Shown in pieces: positions 54,566 through 62,435 of a DNA stretch of 64,000 nucleotides. Made by a program: the position numbers and the translations under genes. Below the pieces are notes generated by a model that worked only from the letters and a program-made list of their open reading frames with translations, did not search any database and was not told where the DNA came from. How positions within the stretch are numbered: position 1 is the first letter of the stretch; each line of letters opens with the position of its first letter. Source of the DNA: Marinactinospora thermotolerans DSM 45154 (GTDB taxonomy: Bacteria; Actinomycetota; Actinomycetes; Streptosporangiales; Streptosporangiaceae); assembly GCF_900167435.1 (NCBI RefSeq), contig NZ_FUWS01000016.1, positions 33,811-97,810 of the forward strand. Direction: 5' to 3'.

Positions 54566-55033
54566 GTGCGTGTTTACCTTGGATCCGATCATGCAGGTTT
54601 TGAACTCAAAGAGCACCTCGTCTCCTGGCTGAAGGAACGAGGGCACGAGGTCGTCGACGCGGGCCCCGTCGCCTATGACGCACTCGACGACTATCCGCCG
54701 TTCGTGCTGCGGGCCGCCGAGGGGGTCGCCGCCGACCCGGGTGCCCTGGGTGTCGTCATCGGTGGGTCGGGCAACGGCGAGCAGATCGCCGCGAACAAGG
54801 TCGCCGGCGTCCGCGCGGCCCTGGCCTGGAGTGTCGAGACCGCCGAGCTCGCGCGTCAGCACAACGATGCCAACGTCGTCTCGATCGGAGCCCGGATGCA
54901 CTCCCTCGACGAGGCGACCCGCTTTGTCGAGGTCTTCCTCACCACGCCCTACAGCGGCGAGGAGCGCCACAGCCGCCGTATCGCCATGCTGGGCGAGTAC
55001 GAGCGTACGCGTGAGCTTCCCCCGCTTCCGTAG
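54566..55033 (+). CDS. rpiB: Ribose-5-phosphate isomerase B
   Basis: The 155-residue protein begins VRVYLGSDHAGFELKEHL, the RpiB/LacAB signature. It has VIGGSGNGEQIAANKVAGVRAAL, the variant with Ser rather than the Cys base seen in some enterobacterial enzymes. HNDANVVSIGAR follows, with the conserved active-site residues. It interconverts ribose 5-phosphate and ribulose 5-phosphate. The GTG at 54566 follows AGGAG at short spacing. The stop is close to a hairpin shared with a convergent small gene. Confidence 0.95.
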   Translation: MRVYLGSDHAGFELKEHLVSWLKERGHEVVDAGPVAYDALDDYPPFVLRAAEGVAADPGALGVVIGGSGNGEQIAANKVAGVRAALAWSVETAELARQHNDANVVSIGARMHSLDEATRFVEVFLTTPYSGEERHSRRIAMLGEYERTRELPPLP

Positions 55034-55053
55034 CCGCGCCCGCCCGTCGCGCC

Positions 55054-55284
55054 CTAGCGCCGGCGGCGCCGCTCGCGCCGCCGGCCTCGACGCGCGGCCC
55101 GGGGGACGGGGGGAACGACCAGCTCCTCGCTCCCGGACGGTTCCCGCTGCGTCCCGCCCGGGGACGGGCCGGGCGCTCCCGCCTCCTTGTCGCCCCAGGG
55201 GTCCCCGTCCGTGTGCTCCCCGCGGGGGCGCGACACGTCGCGGACCCGCATCGCGGTCGACAGGGTGATATGGCTGCGCGCCAT
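55054..55284 (-). CDS. Small basic protein, 76 residues, unknown function
   Basis: An ATG at 55284 with GAGGAGGG at suitable spacing opens a 76-codon frame. The first 20 residues (MARSHITLSTAMRVRDVSRP) look conserved in style. A Gly/Asp/Pro-rich middle and an Arg-rich end (RRGRRRERRRRR) follow, which could bind nucleic acid. No family is recognised. It converges on rpiB and its last codons lie within the terminator hairpin. Confidence 0.6.
   Translation of the reverse strand: MARSHITLSTAMRVRDVSRPRGEHTDGDPWGDKEAGAPGPSPGGTQREPSGSEELVVPPVPRAARRGRRRERRRRR
55059..55085. terminator. Terminator hairpin after rpiB
   Basis: GCCGGCGGCGC (55059-55069) pairs with GCGCCGCCGGC (55075-55085) around a 5-nt loop, 26 bp past the rpiB stop. 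It overlaps the end of the convergent small gene. Confidence 0.6.
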
Positions 55285-55773
55285 GGAGACCCTCCTCTCC
55301 GTCCACCGGCCCTTGCCACGGACGTCCCTACCCGCGTGGCCTTCCTGGGAAGCCTTCCGGCCGGGGCCCGCCACGGGTTCTCGGAGGGACGGCCGACGGT
55401 GCGGCCGGCCGGGGGCACGGGGCCGGGGACAGCGGCCCGCGGACCGAGGAGGAGGTCACACCGGTCCCCGGCGGCCCTCCGTGCCTTCGGTCGCTTTCGT
55501 GAGGGGTGTCCGGTTACTCCTGTGATCGTGCTCTCCCCGGAAACCGTGTTCGAGGGCCTTCAGGTAAGTGATCTCTCCCTGAATCGGGGGTAAACCACGC
55601 TGGACGCCTGACGTCTTCGAGGTTCTCGGCCCATACTGGACCATGAGTAGTTCTGCGGAGTTTTCGGCGTGCATGCTGGGCGGATATCGGCTGACTCGAT
55701 CCGCGGGGGTGCGGCTCAAAAGCCCGTGGTGTGACGTGCCCGGTGCCGTTGGGCGCGCTACAGTGCGGCCACG
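55285..55773. other. Divergent intergenic region before the PP2C gene
   Basis: About 490 bp between two divergent genes. The part from 55560 to 55700 is less GC-rich than the surroundings. A 72-codon minus-strand frame (55456-55674) contains a rare TTA codon and has no ribosome site, so it is not called. TACAGT (55758-55763) close to the PP2C start may be a -10 element. Confidence 0.4.
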
Positions 55774-56877
55774 ATGAAGACCCCGCCCCTCCTTAAACCC
55801 GTCCGCTACGCGCGTTCCCTGGCGCAGCGGATCGTCACCCTGCTCAAACGCAAGGTGCTGTTCCGTTACCGTCTTGTGCTGATCACGCTCGTGGTGTTGG
55901 CCGTCGGCATCGGTATCGGGGCGGTGTGGGGTCCGGCCGGTTGGTTCCCGCCCAGCGCGGTCATCCTCACGGTGCTCGCCGGAGGGCTGCTGCTCAAACG
56001 CAAGAGCCTGGCCTTCCTCCTCGGGGTGGTCGCGGCGGTCCTCCTGTTCACCGCGTTCGCGCTCGACTTCGGCCAGGTCGGTCCGGGCCTCCTGGTGACC
56101 ATCGGCGTCACCGCGGTCCTGGCCTACCTGCTGTCGGGGGTGCGCGAGCGGCTCGGTGTGCAGGGGCTCAGCGGCGAGAAGATGCTGCTGGAACTGCGCG
56201 ACCGGTTGCGCGCGCAGGGGAGGCTGCCGGACCTCCCCACCGGTTGGGGGTCCACGGCCGTCCTCCAGCAGGCCGGTGGGTCGTCGTTCGGCGGGGACTT
56301 CGTCGTGTCGATGCGCCGGGGCGACCAGTTGGACCTGGCGGTCGTGGACGTCTCGGGCAAGGGGGTGGACGCCGGCACCCGCGCGCTGCTGCTGTCGGGC
56401 GCGTTCGGCGGGCTGATCAGCGCCGTGCCCAGCGGCGACTTCCTCGCGCACTGCAACGACTACCTCATGCGCACCGCGGTGGGCGAGGGATTCGTCACCG
56501 CCGTTCACCTCAGCATCGACCTCAACACCGGTGACTACCTGATCGCCTCGGCGGGACATCCGCCCGCGGTGCAGTTCGACAGCGGCACCGGGAACTGGTC
56601 GACGACGGAGGCCAAGGGCGTGGTGCTCGGCGTCATCCCGGAGATGACCTACACGCCGGTCAAGGGGCGGCTGAGGCCGGGCGACGCCATCCTGCTCTAC
56701 ACCGACGGCCTGATCGAGACACCCGGCGAGGACCTCGACGCGGGGGTGGACCGGCTCCTCGGGGTGGCCGACCAACTGCTCGCCGAGGGCTTCGAGCAGG
56801 GGGTGCCCAGTGTCGTCGACACGTTGAGCGGGGACAAGAACGACGACTGCGCACTCGTCGCGATCTGGCGTTCCTGA
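55774..56877 (+). CDS. Membrane-anchored PP2C/SpoIIE-type protein phosphatase
   Basis: This 367-residue protein has a basic start and four or so hydrophobic helices in residues 33-125. A SpoIIE-type PP2C domain (about 160-367) follows. Metal-site motifs are FGGDF, VVDVSGKGVDAG, SAGHPP, LYTDGLIE and DDCALV. It should dephosphorylate Ser/Thr phosphoproteins, often anti-anti-sigma factors. No PAS, GAF or kinase domain is fused and no anti-sigma gene is near. The ATG comes 16 bases after the possible -10, so the leader is very short. Confidence 0.9.
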   Translation: MKTPPLLKPVRYARSLAQRIVTLLKRKVLFRYRLVLITLVVLAVGIGIGAVWGPAGWFPPSAVILTVLAGGLLLKRKSLAFLLGVVAAVLLFTAFALDFGQVGPGLLVTIGVTAVLAYLLSGVRERLGVQGLSGEKMLLELRDRLRAQGRLPDLPTGWGSTAVLQQAGGSSFGGDFVVSMRRGDQLDLAVVDVSGKGVDAGTRALLLSGAFGGLISAVPSGDFLAHCNDYLMRTAVGEGFVTAVHLSIDLNTGDYLIASAGHPPAVQFDSGTGNWSTTEAKGVVLGVIPEMTYTPVKGRLRPGDAILLYTDGLIETPGEDLDAGVDRLLGVADQLLAEGFEQGVPSVVDTLSGDKNDDCALVAIWRS

Positions 56878-57152
56878 CGCGCCGGTCGGCCACCGCGGGG
56901 TCCGGTCACCTCTTCGCGGGGCGCGTGGATGTCCTCCTTTCCCCGGCACGCCGGTAAGGTCGGGGTGTTCCTCGGGCGGGGTGGGGAAGCCGTTCGACGG
57001 ACTCCCTCCACCCCGTGGGACCGGCGCGCCGCGCCCCATCGCGAACAACCGCCACCTCCCGCGTCCGCTCGCTGTGGCCGCGGTCCGGCCGGTGTCCCAC
57101 CGGGGCCGAGCCGGTCGCTGGACGGCGTGGAAGTGACGAGGGGGTGCCCGGC

Positions 57153-58493
57153 ATGGCGGACGACGAGCGAGTCGACCTGGTCGACCTGGTCCACAACAAC
57201 GACCTCACCGGCATACGGTTGTGGCTCGCCGAGCATCCGCCCTATGAGATCGCCGACGAGCTCGCGCGCATGGACAGCCATCTGGCGATCATCCCCTTCC
57301 GGCTGCTCGACAAGGACCGCGAACTCGAAGTCTTCGAGGAGCTGGAACCGGTCCACCAGCAGGAGATCCTCATCGGGCTGCGCGACGGCGCGTTCCGCGA
57401 GCTGTTGGAGGAGATGGACCCCGACGACCGCGCGCGGCTGATCGGTGAGGCACCGGCCAAGATCGCCACCCGGGCCCTGGCCGGGTTGAGCCCCGCCGAA
57501 CGCAAGATGACCGCGGCGCTGCTCGGCTATCCCGAGGAGTCGGTCGGCCGCTACATGACGCCGGAGACCGTCGTCCTGCACCGTGACCTGACGGTCGGCC
57601 GGGCGCTGGAGGTGGTCCGGGCCAAGGGCGCCGACGCGGAGACGGTCTACACGCTGCCGGTCGTCGACGACGGCCGCCGGCTGGCCGGAACGGTACAGCT
57701 CAGTGATCTCGTGGTGAGCGCGCCGGAGACGCTCATCAAGGACATCGTCGACGTTCTCGTGCCGCGCGTGCGCGCCACCGAGCCGGCCGAGGGCGCGGCC
57801 CGCCTCATGCAGGAGGCCAACCTGGTCGCGCTCCCGGTCGTGGACTCCGAGGAGCGTTTCGTCGGCCTGTTGACGTTCGACGACGCGCTGGAGCTGATCG
57901 AGGCGGCCGACTCCGAGGACATCGCCCGGCAGTCCGGTGCCAGCCCGGTCGCCGGACACTACGTGGCCGCGAGCGTGCTGCGCCTGGCCCGCGCCCGTTC
58001 GGTGTGGCTCTTCCTGCTCATCGTGGCCTCCACGCTGACCGTCAACGTGATGCAGGGGTTCGAGGCGACGCTGGAGCAGGTCACGGCCCTGGCGCTGTTC
58101 GTCCCCATGCTCACCGGCACGGGAGGCAACGTCGGATCGCAGTCGGCGACCGCGATCGTGCGGGCGTTGGCGGTGGGCGAGGTGCGCGTCCGCGACCTGC
58201 CCAAGGTGGCCTGGAAGGAATGCCGGGTGGGGTTCCTGCTGGGGATCATGCTGGCCGCGATCGCCCTGCTCATCGGTTCCTTCCTCGTGGGGGTGCAGAT
58301 CGCCGTCGCGGTGGCCACCTCGGTCGTCGCGGTCTGCACGTGGGCGGCGATCATCGGCAGCACCATGCCGTTGCTGGCACGACGTGTCGGTGTCGATCCG
58401 GCGGTCGTCTCCGCGCCCTTGGTCTCCACCCTCGTGGACGCCACCGGCCTGCTCATCTACTTCACCGTCGCGCGGGCGATCCTCGGCGTCTGA
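57153..58493 (+). CDS. mgtE: Magnesium transporter
   Basis: This 446-residue MgtE has an N-terminal helical sensor domain (residues 1-125), two CBS domains (about 135-255; GRYMTPETVVLHRDLTVGRAL and VDSEERFVGLLTFDDALEL) and five membrane helices. The pore segment MLTGTGGNVGSQSATAIVRAL and the last helix with DATGLLIYFTVAR are diagnostic. It admits Mg2+ when cytoplasmic Mg2+ is low. No M-box riboswitch core was found in the 275 bp upstream. The ATG follows GAGGGGG. Confidence 0.95.
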   Translation: MADDERVDLVDLVHNNDLTGIRLWLAEHPPYEIADELARMDSHLAIIPFRLLDKDRELEVFEELEPVHQQEILIGLRDGAFRELLEEMDPDDRARLIGEAPAKIATRALAGLSPAERKMTAALLGYPEESVGRYMTPETVVLHRDLTVGRALEVVRAKGADAETVYTLPVVDDGRRLAGTVQLSDLVVSAPETLIKDIVDVLVPRVRATEPAEGAARLMQEANLVALPVVDSEERFVGLLTFDDALELIEAADSEDIARQSGASPVAGHYVAASVLRLARARSVWLFLLIVASTLTVNVMQGFEATLEQVTALALFVPMLTGTGGNVGSQSATAIVRALAVGEVRVRDLPKVAWKECRVGFLLGIMLAAIALLIGSFLVGVQIAVAVATSVVAVCTWAAIIGSTMPLLARRVGVDPAVVSAPLVSTLVDATGLLIYFTVARAILGV

Positions 58494-58587
58494 GCCGGGG
58501 CGCCGGCGAATCGGGTATCAATCTGGACCGGATGGGTATGCCCACGTCACGGATGTTGCACAGCCGTGTCGTACAGGGGGAGCGAGC

Positions 58588-58845
58588 ATGGCCAGACTTG
58601 GGGACGCCTTCGACAAGTTGAAGAAGGCGGCGAGCCAGCACGGCGGCAAGGTTTCGGCGGGCATCGACAAGGCGAGCCGGGTCGCCAAGGAGAAGACCGG
58701 CGGCAAGTACGACCAGCACATCGACCGGGCGGGAGACGCCGCGACCGAGTACCTGCGCCGCCAGGCGCGCCAGGAGCGCCCCACAGGGCCGGAGAGGCGG
58801 ACCGAGGGACGGCCCGACGCCCCGGGGACGGGCGAACGTCCCTAG
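58588..58845 (+). CDS. MT0933-like antitoxin-family small protein
   Basis: The 85-residue protein matches the antitoxin family typified by M. tuberculosis Rv0909 (MT0933). It starts MARLGDAFDKLKKAASQHGG, then VSAGIDKASRVAKEKTGGKY with DQHIDRAGDAATEYL. The C-terminus is Pro/Arg/Glu-rich. In M. tuberculosis this family is paired with a START-like toxin; no such gene is adjacent here. The ribosome site is GGGGGAG. A 12-bp terminator follows. The next gene encodes a related basic protein. Confidence 0.8.
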   Translation: MARLGDAFDKLKKAASQHGGKVSAGIDKASRVAKEKTGGKYDQHIDRAGDAATEYLRRQARQERPTGPERRTEGRPDAPGTGERP

Positions 58846-58857
58846 CGGGATCGATCC

Positions 58858-58885
58858 ACGGCCCCGGCCCACCGGCCGGGGCCGT
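58858..58885 (+). terminator. Terminator after the MT0933-like gene
   Basis: ACGGCCCCGGCC (58858-58869) pairs perfectly with GGCCGGGGCCGT (58874-58885) around a 4-nt loop, 12 bp past the stop. Confidence 0.7.
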
Positions 58886-58978
58886 TCCACGTCCCGGACG
58901 GAACCCCGGGCCCGCGCGAAGCGTTGACGGGGTGAAGAGGGGAGAGCACTCCCCGAACAGGCAAGGGAGGAGACGTCG

Positions 58979-59215
58979 ATGGCCGGTCTGAAGGGCCTGC
59001 TCCGGCAGGCGTTCGCCTATGTCCGCCGCAACCCGCACCAGGTGAACCGGGGAATCCGGTCCGCGGGGACCTTCGTCAAGCGTCGTACCGGAGGCCGCTA
59101 CAACCGCCAGGTCGACCAGCTCACCTCCGCCGCCGACCGCTACCTGGGACGGGGCAGGCGGAACGGGTACGGTCGCCAGGGGCACTACCGGCCCGATGAC
59201 CGCTGGGGTCGGTGA
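58979..59215 (+). CDS. Basic paralogue of the MT0933-like protein
   Basis: The 78-residue protein aligns by eye with the preceding one over its core: VNRGIRSAGTFVKRRTGGRY against VSAGIDKASRVAKEKTGGKY, then an NRQVDQLTSAADRYL segment. It differs in charge: this copy is strongly basic and ends in Arg/Gly/Tyr-rich residues. AAGGGAGGAG precedes the ATG. It lies after a terminator and so probably has its own promoter. The family match is weaker than for its neighbour. Confidence 0.7.
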   Translation: MAGLKGLLRQAFAYVRRNPHQVNRGIRSAGTFVKRRTGGRYNRQVDQLTSAADRYLGRGRRNGYGRQGHYRPDDRWGR

Positions 59216-59312
59216 CTCTCACCGTCGCGTCAGACCCGAGGATGAGTGGAGCGGCGATAGCGGGGCAGGGGAGGAACGGAACGACTCCGAAGGAACCGAG
59301 GAGGAACCCCGG

Positions 59313-59507
59313 ATGTCCGCTCTCGACCGTCTCGTCGGACAGGCCCGCCGCGCCCTGCGCACCGGCGCCGCCCCTCGTCCGCGAGGCCGCACCCGTCCCT
59401 ACCCGCGGGCCGGCCGGCCCGCGCGCCGCCGTTCTCCCGAGAACGAGTTGCGTCGCGCCGTGGGCCTGTTGCGCCGTTTCACCGCGCGTCGCCCTCGCCG
59501 CTACTGA
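59313..59507 (+). CDS. Arg-rich small protein, 64 residues
   Basis: An ATG preceded by GAGGAGG opens a 64-codon frame. The protein starts MSALDRLVGQARRALRTG, has a Pro/Arg-rich centre and ends RRFTARRPRRY. The start resembles the amphipathic first helix of the two preceding small proteins, so it may be a shortened relative, but the TGG motif is absent. Nucleic-acid binding is plausible from the charge alone. It is followed by a strong terminator. Confidence 0.6.
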   Translation: MSALDRLVGQARRALRTGAAPRPRGRTRPYPRAGRPARRRSPENELRRAVGLLRRFTARRPRRY

Positions 59508-59531
59508 CACCGATCGGCCGGTCTTCTTCCC

Positions 59532-59566
59532 GACGCCGCCGAGGCCGAAATGGCCTCGGCGGCGTC
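59532..59566 (+). terminator. Terminator after the Arg-rich protein gene
   Basis: A 15-bp perfect stem (59532-59546 with 59552-59566) closes a 5-nt GAAAT loop and is followed by TTCT, 24 bp past the stop. Confidence 0.75.
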
Positions 59567-59682
59567 TTCTGGTCACCGTCGTCCCTGCTTGCAGCGGACC
59601 CTCCGATTTCGTCCGTGTCGTTGTCCGCTGCCGTGGCCGTGCCTATGGTCTGGCATCGGAGACATCGACGGAAAGGCAGGAC

Positions 59683-59905
59683 GTGCAACATAGGCGGCAT
59701 GTGTTGACCCCGGTCCTGGTCGCTGTGGTGGGAGCGGTGGCCACTCCGGCCCCGGCGGCCGCGGAGGAGCTGGCATCGGTGACGGTGAGCCCCATCGTGC
59801 AGTCCCACCTGCATGACGTGGGCGTCACCCAGGACCCCCGTTCACCTGGTCTCGCCGGAGGACAAGGACGAGTTCATCGACGCGCCCAACATCGGCTGGA
59901 CCTGA
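59683..59905 (+). pseudogene. Small secreted protein gene with an apparent frameshift
   Basis: A GTG at 59683 with AAAGG upstream begins a protein with a clear signal peptide (basic start, VLTPVLVAVVGAVATPAPAAA, cleavage near AAA-EE). It continues ELASVTVSPIVQSHLHDVGVTQDP. At the five-C run 59835-59839 the frame turns into Arg-rich shadow. Removing one C restores a sensible end, VHLVSPEDKDEFIDAPNIGWT and a stop at 59903-59905. The natural product would be about 73 residues. Either a one-base insertion has broken the gene or the run is a sequencing error. No family is recognised. Confidence 0.55.
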
Positions 59906-59987
59906 GTCCGAGGAGTCCGGCGAGCGCCGCCGGACACGGTCCCCGGTCCGGGTCCGCCGGCCCGGGGACGTCCACGATGATGGGGGC

Positions 59988-60815
59988 ATGCCACCCACCA
60001 CCACGGCCCGTCCGCGGCCGACCCTCGTGCCGCGGATCGCGGCCCGCGTCCGGATGCCGTTGCTGTGGGGCGCCACAGTGCTCCTCCTCGCCGGAGGGCT
60101 CGTGGGGATCGACTGGTGGGTGCGCCTGCCGGCCTTCGCGGTCGCCCTGGTCGTCGGGCTGAGGGTGGGCCGGGTCCGGTGTCCGCCACGGGAGGTGCGG
60201 CCACCCGTGCGCGGCCGGTGGATGGCGCTGGGCGGGCCCGCCGAGCGGGTCCCGAGCCAGGGCACGCACGCCTACGGACAGGGGTATGCGCTCCTCCTCG
60301 TCGCCGAGCCGGGGGCGGGCACACGACCCGATATCGGCTGGAGACCGCTCAGCCGTCCGCCCGGGGATTTTCCCGGGTTCGGGGCGCCGGTGTACGCGCC
60401 GGCCGCCGGCGTCGTGGTCGGTGTGTGCGGCCGGTGGCGCGACCACCGCAGCCGGACCTCCTGGCCCTGGCTGTTGGGCATGGCCGTCGAATCCGCGCTA
60501 CGGGAGCTGTGGGGGGCCTCCGGCCTGTTCGGCAACCACGTCGTCATCGACCTCGGGGACGGTTGCTACGCCCTGCTCGCCCACCTGCGGAAGGGGTCGG
60601 TGCGGGTCCGGCCGGGGCAGCGCGTCGAGGAGGGGGAGGAGATCGCCGCCTGCGGGAACTCGGGGGCGTGTGTCGAACCCCAGGTCCACTTCCAGCTCAT
60701 GGACGGTCCGCGGCCGTGGAGGGCGGCGGGCCTCCCCTTCCGCTGGGCCCCCGACAGTGTCCAAGGGGTCCCCGAGGACGGGGTGCCGCGAGCCTGGCGG
60801 CCGTTCCGGGCCTGA
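59988..60815 (+). CDS. M23 (LytM-like) domain protein with substituted active-site residues
   Basis: This 275-residue protein has two membrane-like hydrophobic stretches (about residues 24-60) and an M23 fold. It has GTHAYGQGYALLLV (His94), GDFPGFGAPVYAPAAG, ALLAHLRKGSVRVRPGQRV (His199) and EPQVHFQLMDGP (His234). In active relatives the first motif ends A-I-D-L and the last is H-x-H. Here the Asp position is Leu103 and the first His of HxH is Gln232, so one zinc ligand and a catalytic His appear lost. It may be a non-catalytic, wall-binding or regulatory protein. It converges on the ABC gene with an 8-bp gap. Confidence 0.83.
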   Translation: MPPTTTARPRPTLVPRIAARVRMPLLWGATVLLLAGGLVGIDWWVRLPAFAVALVVGLRVGRVRCPPREVRPPVRGRWMALGGPAERVPSQGTHAYGQGYALLLVAEPGAGTRPDIGWRPLSRPPGDFPGFGAPVYAPAAGVVVGVCGRWRDHRSRTSWPWLLGMAVESALRELWGASGLFGNHVVIDLGDGCYALLAHLRKGSVRVRPGQRVEEGEEIAACGNSGACVEPQVHFQLMDGPRPWRAAGLPFRWAPDSVQGVPEDGVPRAWRPFRA

Positions 60816-60823
60816 GACGGGGG

Positions 60824-61657
60824 TCACCCCAGGTCGGGGGGTGCCGGGGGCGCGGCCCGCGCCACCCAGCGGCCGTCGTGGCGGTCGATCCGGATGGGAT
60901 GGTCGAAACAGGTGCTGACCGCTTTGCCGGTCAGCACCTCTTCCGCGGGACCGCTGGAGACCACCTGGCCGCCGCGCAGGAGCAGCGCGTGGGTGGTCGT
61001 GGCCGGGAGTTCCTCCAGGTGGTGGGTGACCAGCACGCTGGCCAGCGCCGGCTGTTCGCCGCGGAGCCGGTCCAGGCCGCTGAGCAGCTGTTCCCGGGCC
61101 GAGACGTCCAGGCCGGTCGCGGGCTCGTCCAAGAGGAGCAGCCGGGGCGCGGGCATGAGCGCCCGGGCGATCAACAGGCGTCCGCGCTCCCCCTGGGAGA
61201 GGTCGGGCCACCGCGCCTCACCGAGCCGTTCGACCCCCAAGACGCGCATCAGGTGGGCCGCGCGCGTCTCCTCGTCCTCCCGTGGCGTCCACCTGGGCGG
61301 GGGCTCGATGGTGCCGGTGGCGCCGGTGAGGACCACCTGGCGTCCGGTCAGGGACGATCGCAGGGGGTGGCGGGGGTCGACGTGTCCGATGTGTCGGCGT
61401 AGCTCCCGCAGGTCGACCCGGCCCAGGCGGTGGCCGAGCACGTGGACCTCGCCACGGGTCGGGTGCCGTTGTGCCCCGAGCAGGCTGAGCAGGGTGCTCT
61501 TGCCGGCACCGTTGGGCCCCAGGAGCGCCCAGTGCTCCCCGGGGCGTACCACCAGGCTCACCTGGTCCAGCAGGAGGCGTCCGGACCGGACGAGGTCCAC
61601 GTGGTCGACGGCCATGACGGGGGAGTGCCAGGCGGCCTCCTCGGGGGATGTGTGCAC
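60824..61657 (-). CDS. ABC transporter ATP-binding protein
   Basis: This 277-residue ATPase has Walker A GPNGAGKSTLLS, signature LSQGERGRLLIARALM, Walker B LLLLDEPATGLD and switch His in VTHHLEEL. The Pro/Arg-rich segment PPPRWTPREDEE is an insertion in the helical domain. No permease gene is adjacent, so the partner is unknown; stand-alone ATPases of this type are common in actinobacteria. The GTG at 61657 is preceded by GGAAG; an ATG 14 codons in (61615) is an alternative start. It is divergent from the ferredoxin-like gene. Confidence 0.88.
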   Translation of the reverse strand: MHTSPEEAAWHSPVMAVDHVDLVRSGRLLLDQVSLVVRPGEHWALLGPNGAGKSTLLSLLGAQRHPTRGEVHVLGHRLGRVDLRELRRHIGHVDPRHPLRSSLTGRQVVLTGATGTIEPPPRWTPREDEETRAAHLMRVLGVERLGEARWPDLSQGERGRLLIARALMPAPRLLLLDEPATGLDVSAREQLLSGLDRLRGEQPALASVLVTHHLEELPATTTHALLLRGGQVVSSGPAEEVLTGKAVSTCFDHPIRIDRHDGRWVARAAPPAPPDLG

Positions 61658-61803
61658 GTTGTCCCAACTTCCGCGCCGAGTGTGACGGGGCCACGCTATC
61701 CGGTTCCGGCTGGAGCGGGGGAGGCGCGATGGCCGGTCAGCGGCCGAAGCGCGCGGATACGGTGGGGGCGAAGGGGACATTCGACGGTGGGAGGGCGAGT
61801 GGG

Positions 61804-62340
61804 GTGAGCGTGCGGGGACGGCCATGCCAACTCGTCGTGTGCCGGGGCTGTTGCTGTGGGAGGAAGAAGAAGCGTCCCGGTGTCGATCACCAGGGGCAGC
61901 TCGCGCGACTCAGCGCTCTGCGCGACCACGAGGGGCGCGACATCCCGGTACGGGTCAGCACGTGCCTGGGCATCTGTTTCAAGGCCAACGTCGTGGTGGT
62001 CCAACCTTCCTCCGAGGGGCGGGCCCGCGGCGGACGTCCGGTCTGGTTGGGGGATTTCCTCGAGGACCGGCTGGTCGACGACCTCGACGACTGGATCTTC
62101 GACGGGGGCCCGGGGATCTCACCCCTCCCAGAGGCGCTACAGCAGCACCTGACCTCCAAGGACGCCGAGAAGCCGAAGAAGAAGTCCGGCAAGAAGCCGA
62201 AGAAGGAGAAGAAGCCCAGGAAGGAGAAGGGCGAGAAGGGCGCGGCGCGGGGGAAGGCCGAATCCGTGAAGAGGGAGAAGAAGTCCAAGAAGGACAAGCG
62301 GAAGAAGGCAAAGGACGGGAAGGCCGGAGAGCGGGCCTAG
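61804..62340 (+). CDS. Thioredoxin-like [2Fe-2S] ferredoxin with Lys-rich tail
   Basis: The 178-residue protein begins with a thioredoxin-like ferredoxin domain (residues 5-115). VVCRGCCCGRKKK supplies Cys13 and Cys17/18, and STCLGICFKANVVVVQPS supplies Cys54 and Cys58. GGRPVWLGDFLEDRLVDDLDDWI and GGPGISPLP follow. Residues about 118-178 are an extreme Lys/Glu/Gly tail with about twenty-five Lys, likely disordered and able to bind nucleic acid or acidic surfaces. The GTG at 61804 follows GGAGGGCGAG. The redox partner is unknown. Lys codons in the tail are nearly all AAG. Confidence 0.85.
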   Translation: MSVRGRPCQLVVCRGCCCGRKKKRPGVDHQGQLARLSALRDHEGRDIPVRVSTCLGICFKANVVVVQPSSEGRARGGRPVWLGDFLEDRLVDDLDDWIFDGGPGISPLPEALQQHLTSKDAEKPKKKSGKKPKKEKKPRKEKGEKGAARGKAESVKREKKSKKDKRKKAKDGKAGERA

Positions 62341-62398
62341 AAGCACCCGGCCACAACGCCGGCCCGCCGTCGGGGTGGACGCGGCCCACGCAACCGGG

Positions 62399-62429
62399 TT
62401 GACCCTCACGTCGCGTGAGGCGGAAGGAT
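62399..62429 (+). promoter_or_regulatory. MerR/TipA-type operator-promoter
   Basis: TTGACC (62399-62404) as -35, a 19-base spacer and AAGGAT (62424-62429) as -10 give the long spacing typical of MerR-controlled promoters. The spacer holds a perfect dyad, CCTCACG-TCG-CGTGAGG (62404-62420). The ATG at 62436 lies seven bases after the -10, so the transcript may be leaderless. A MerR gene of the TipA type lies downstream, consistent with autoregulation. Confidence 0.65.
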
Positions 62430-62435
62430 GGGCGC

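Noticed and set aside
55456..55674. 72-codon minus-strand frame with a TTA codon, considered as a bldA-dependent gene
   Set aside because: No ribosome site, weak third-position GC and no recognisable family.
56878..57152. Possible magnesium (M-box) riboswitch ahead of mgtE
   Set aside because: None of the conserved M-box blocks could be found by eye.
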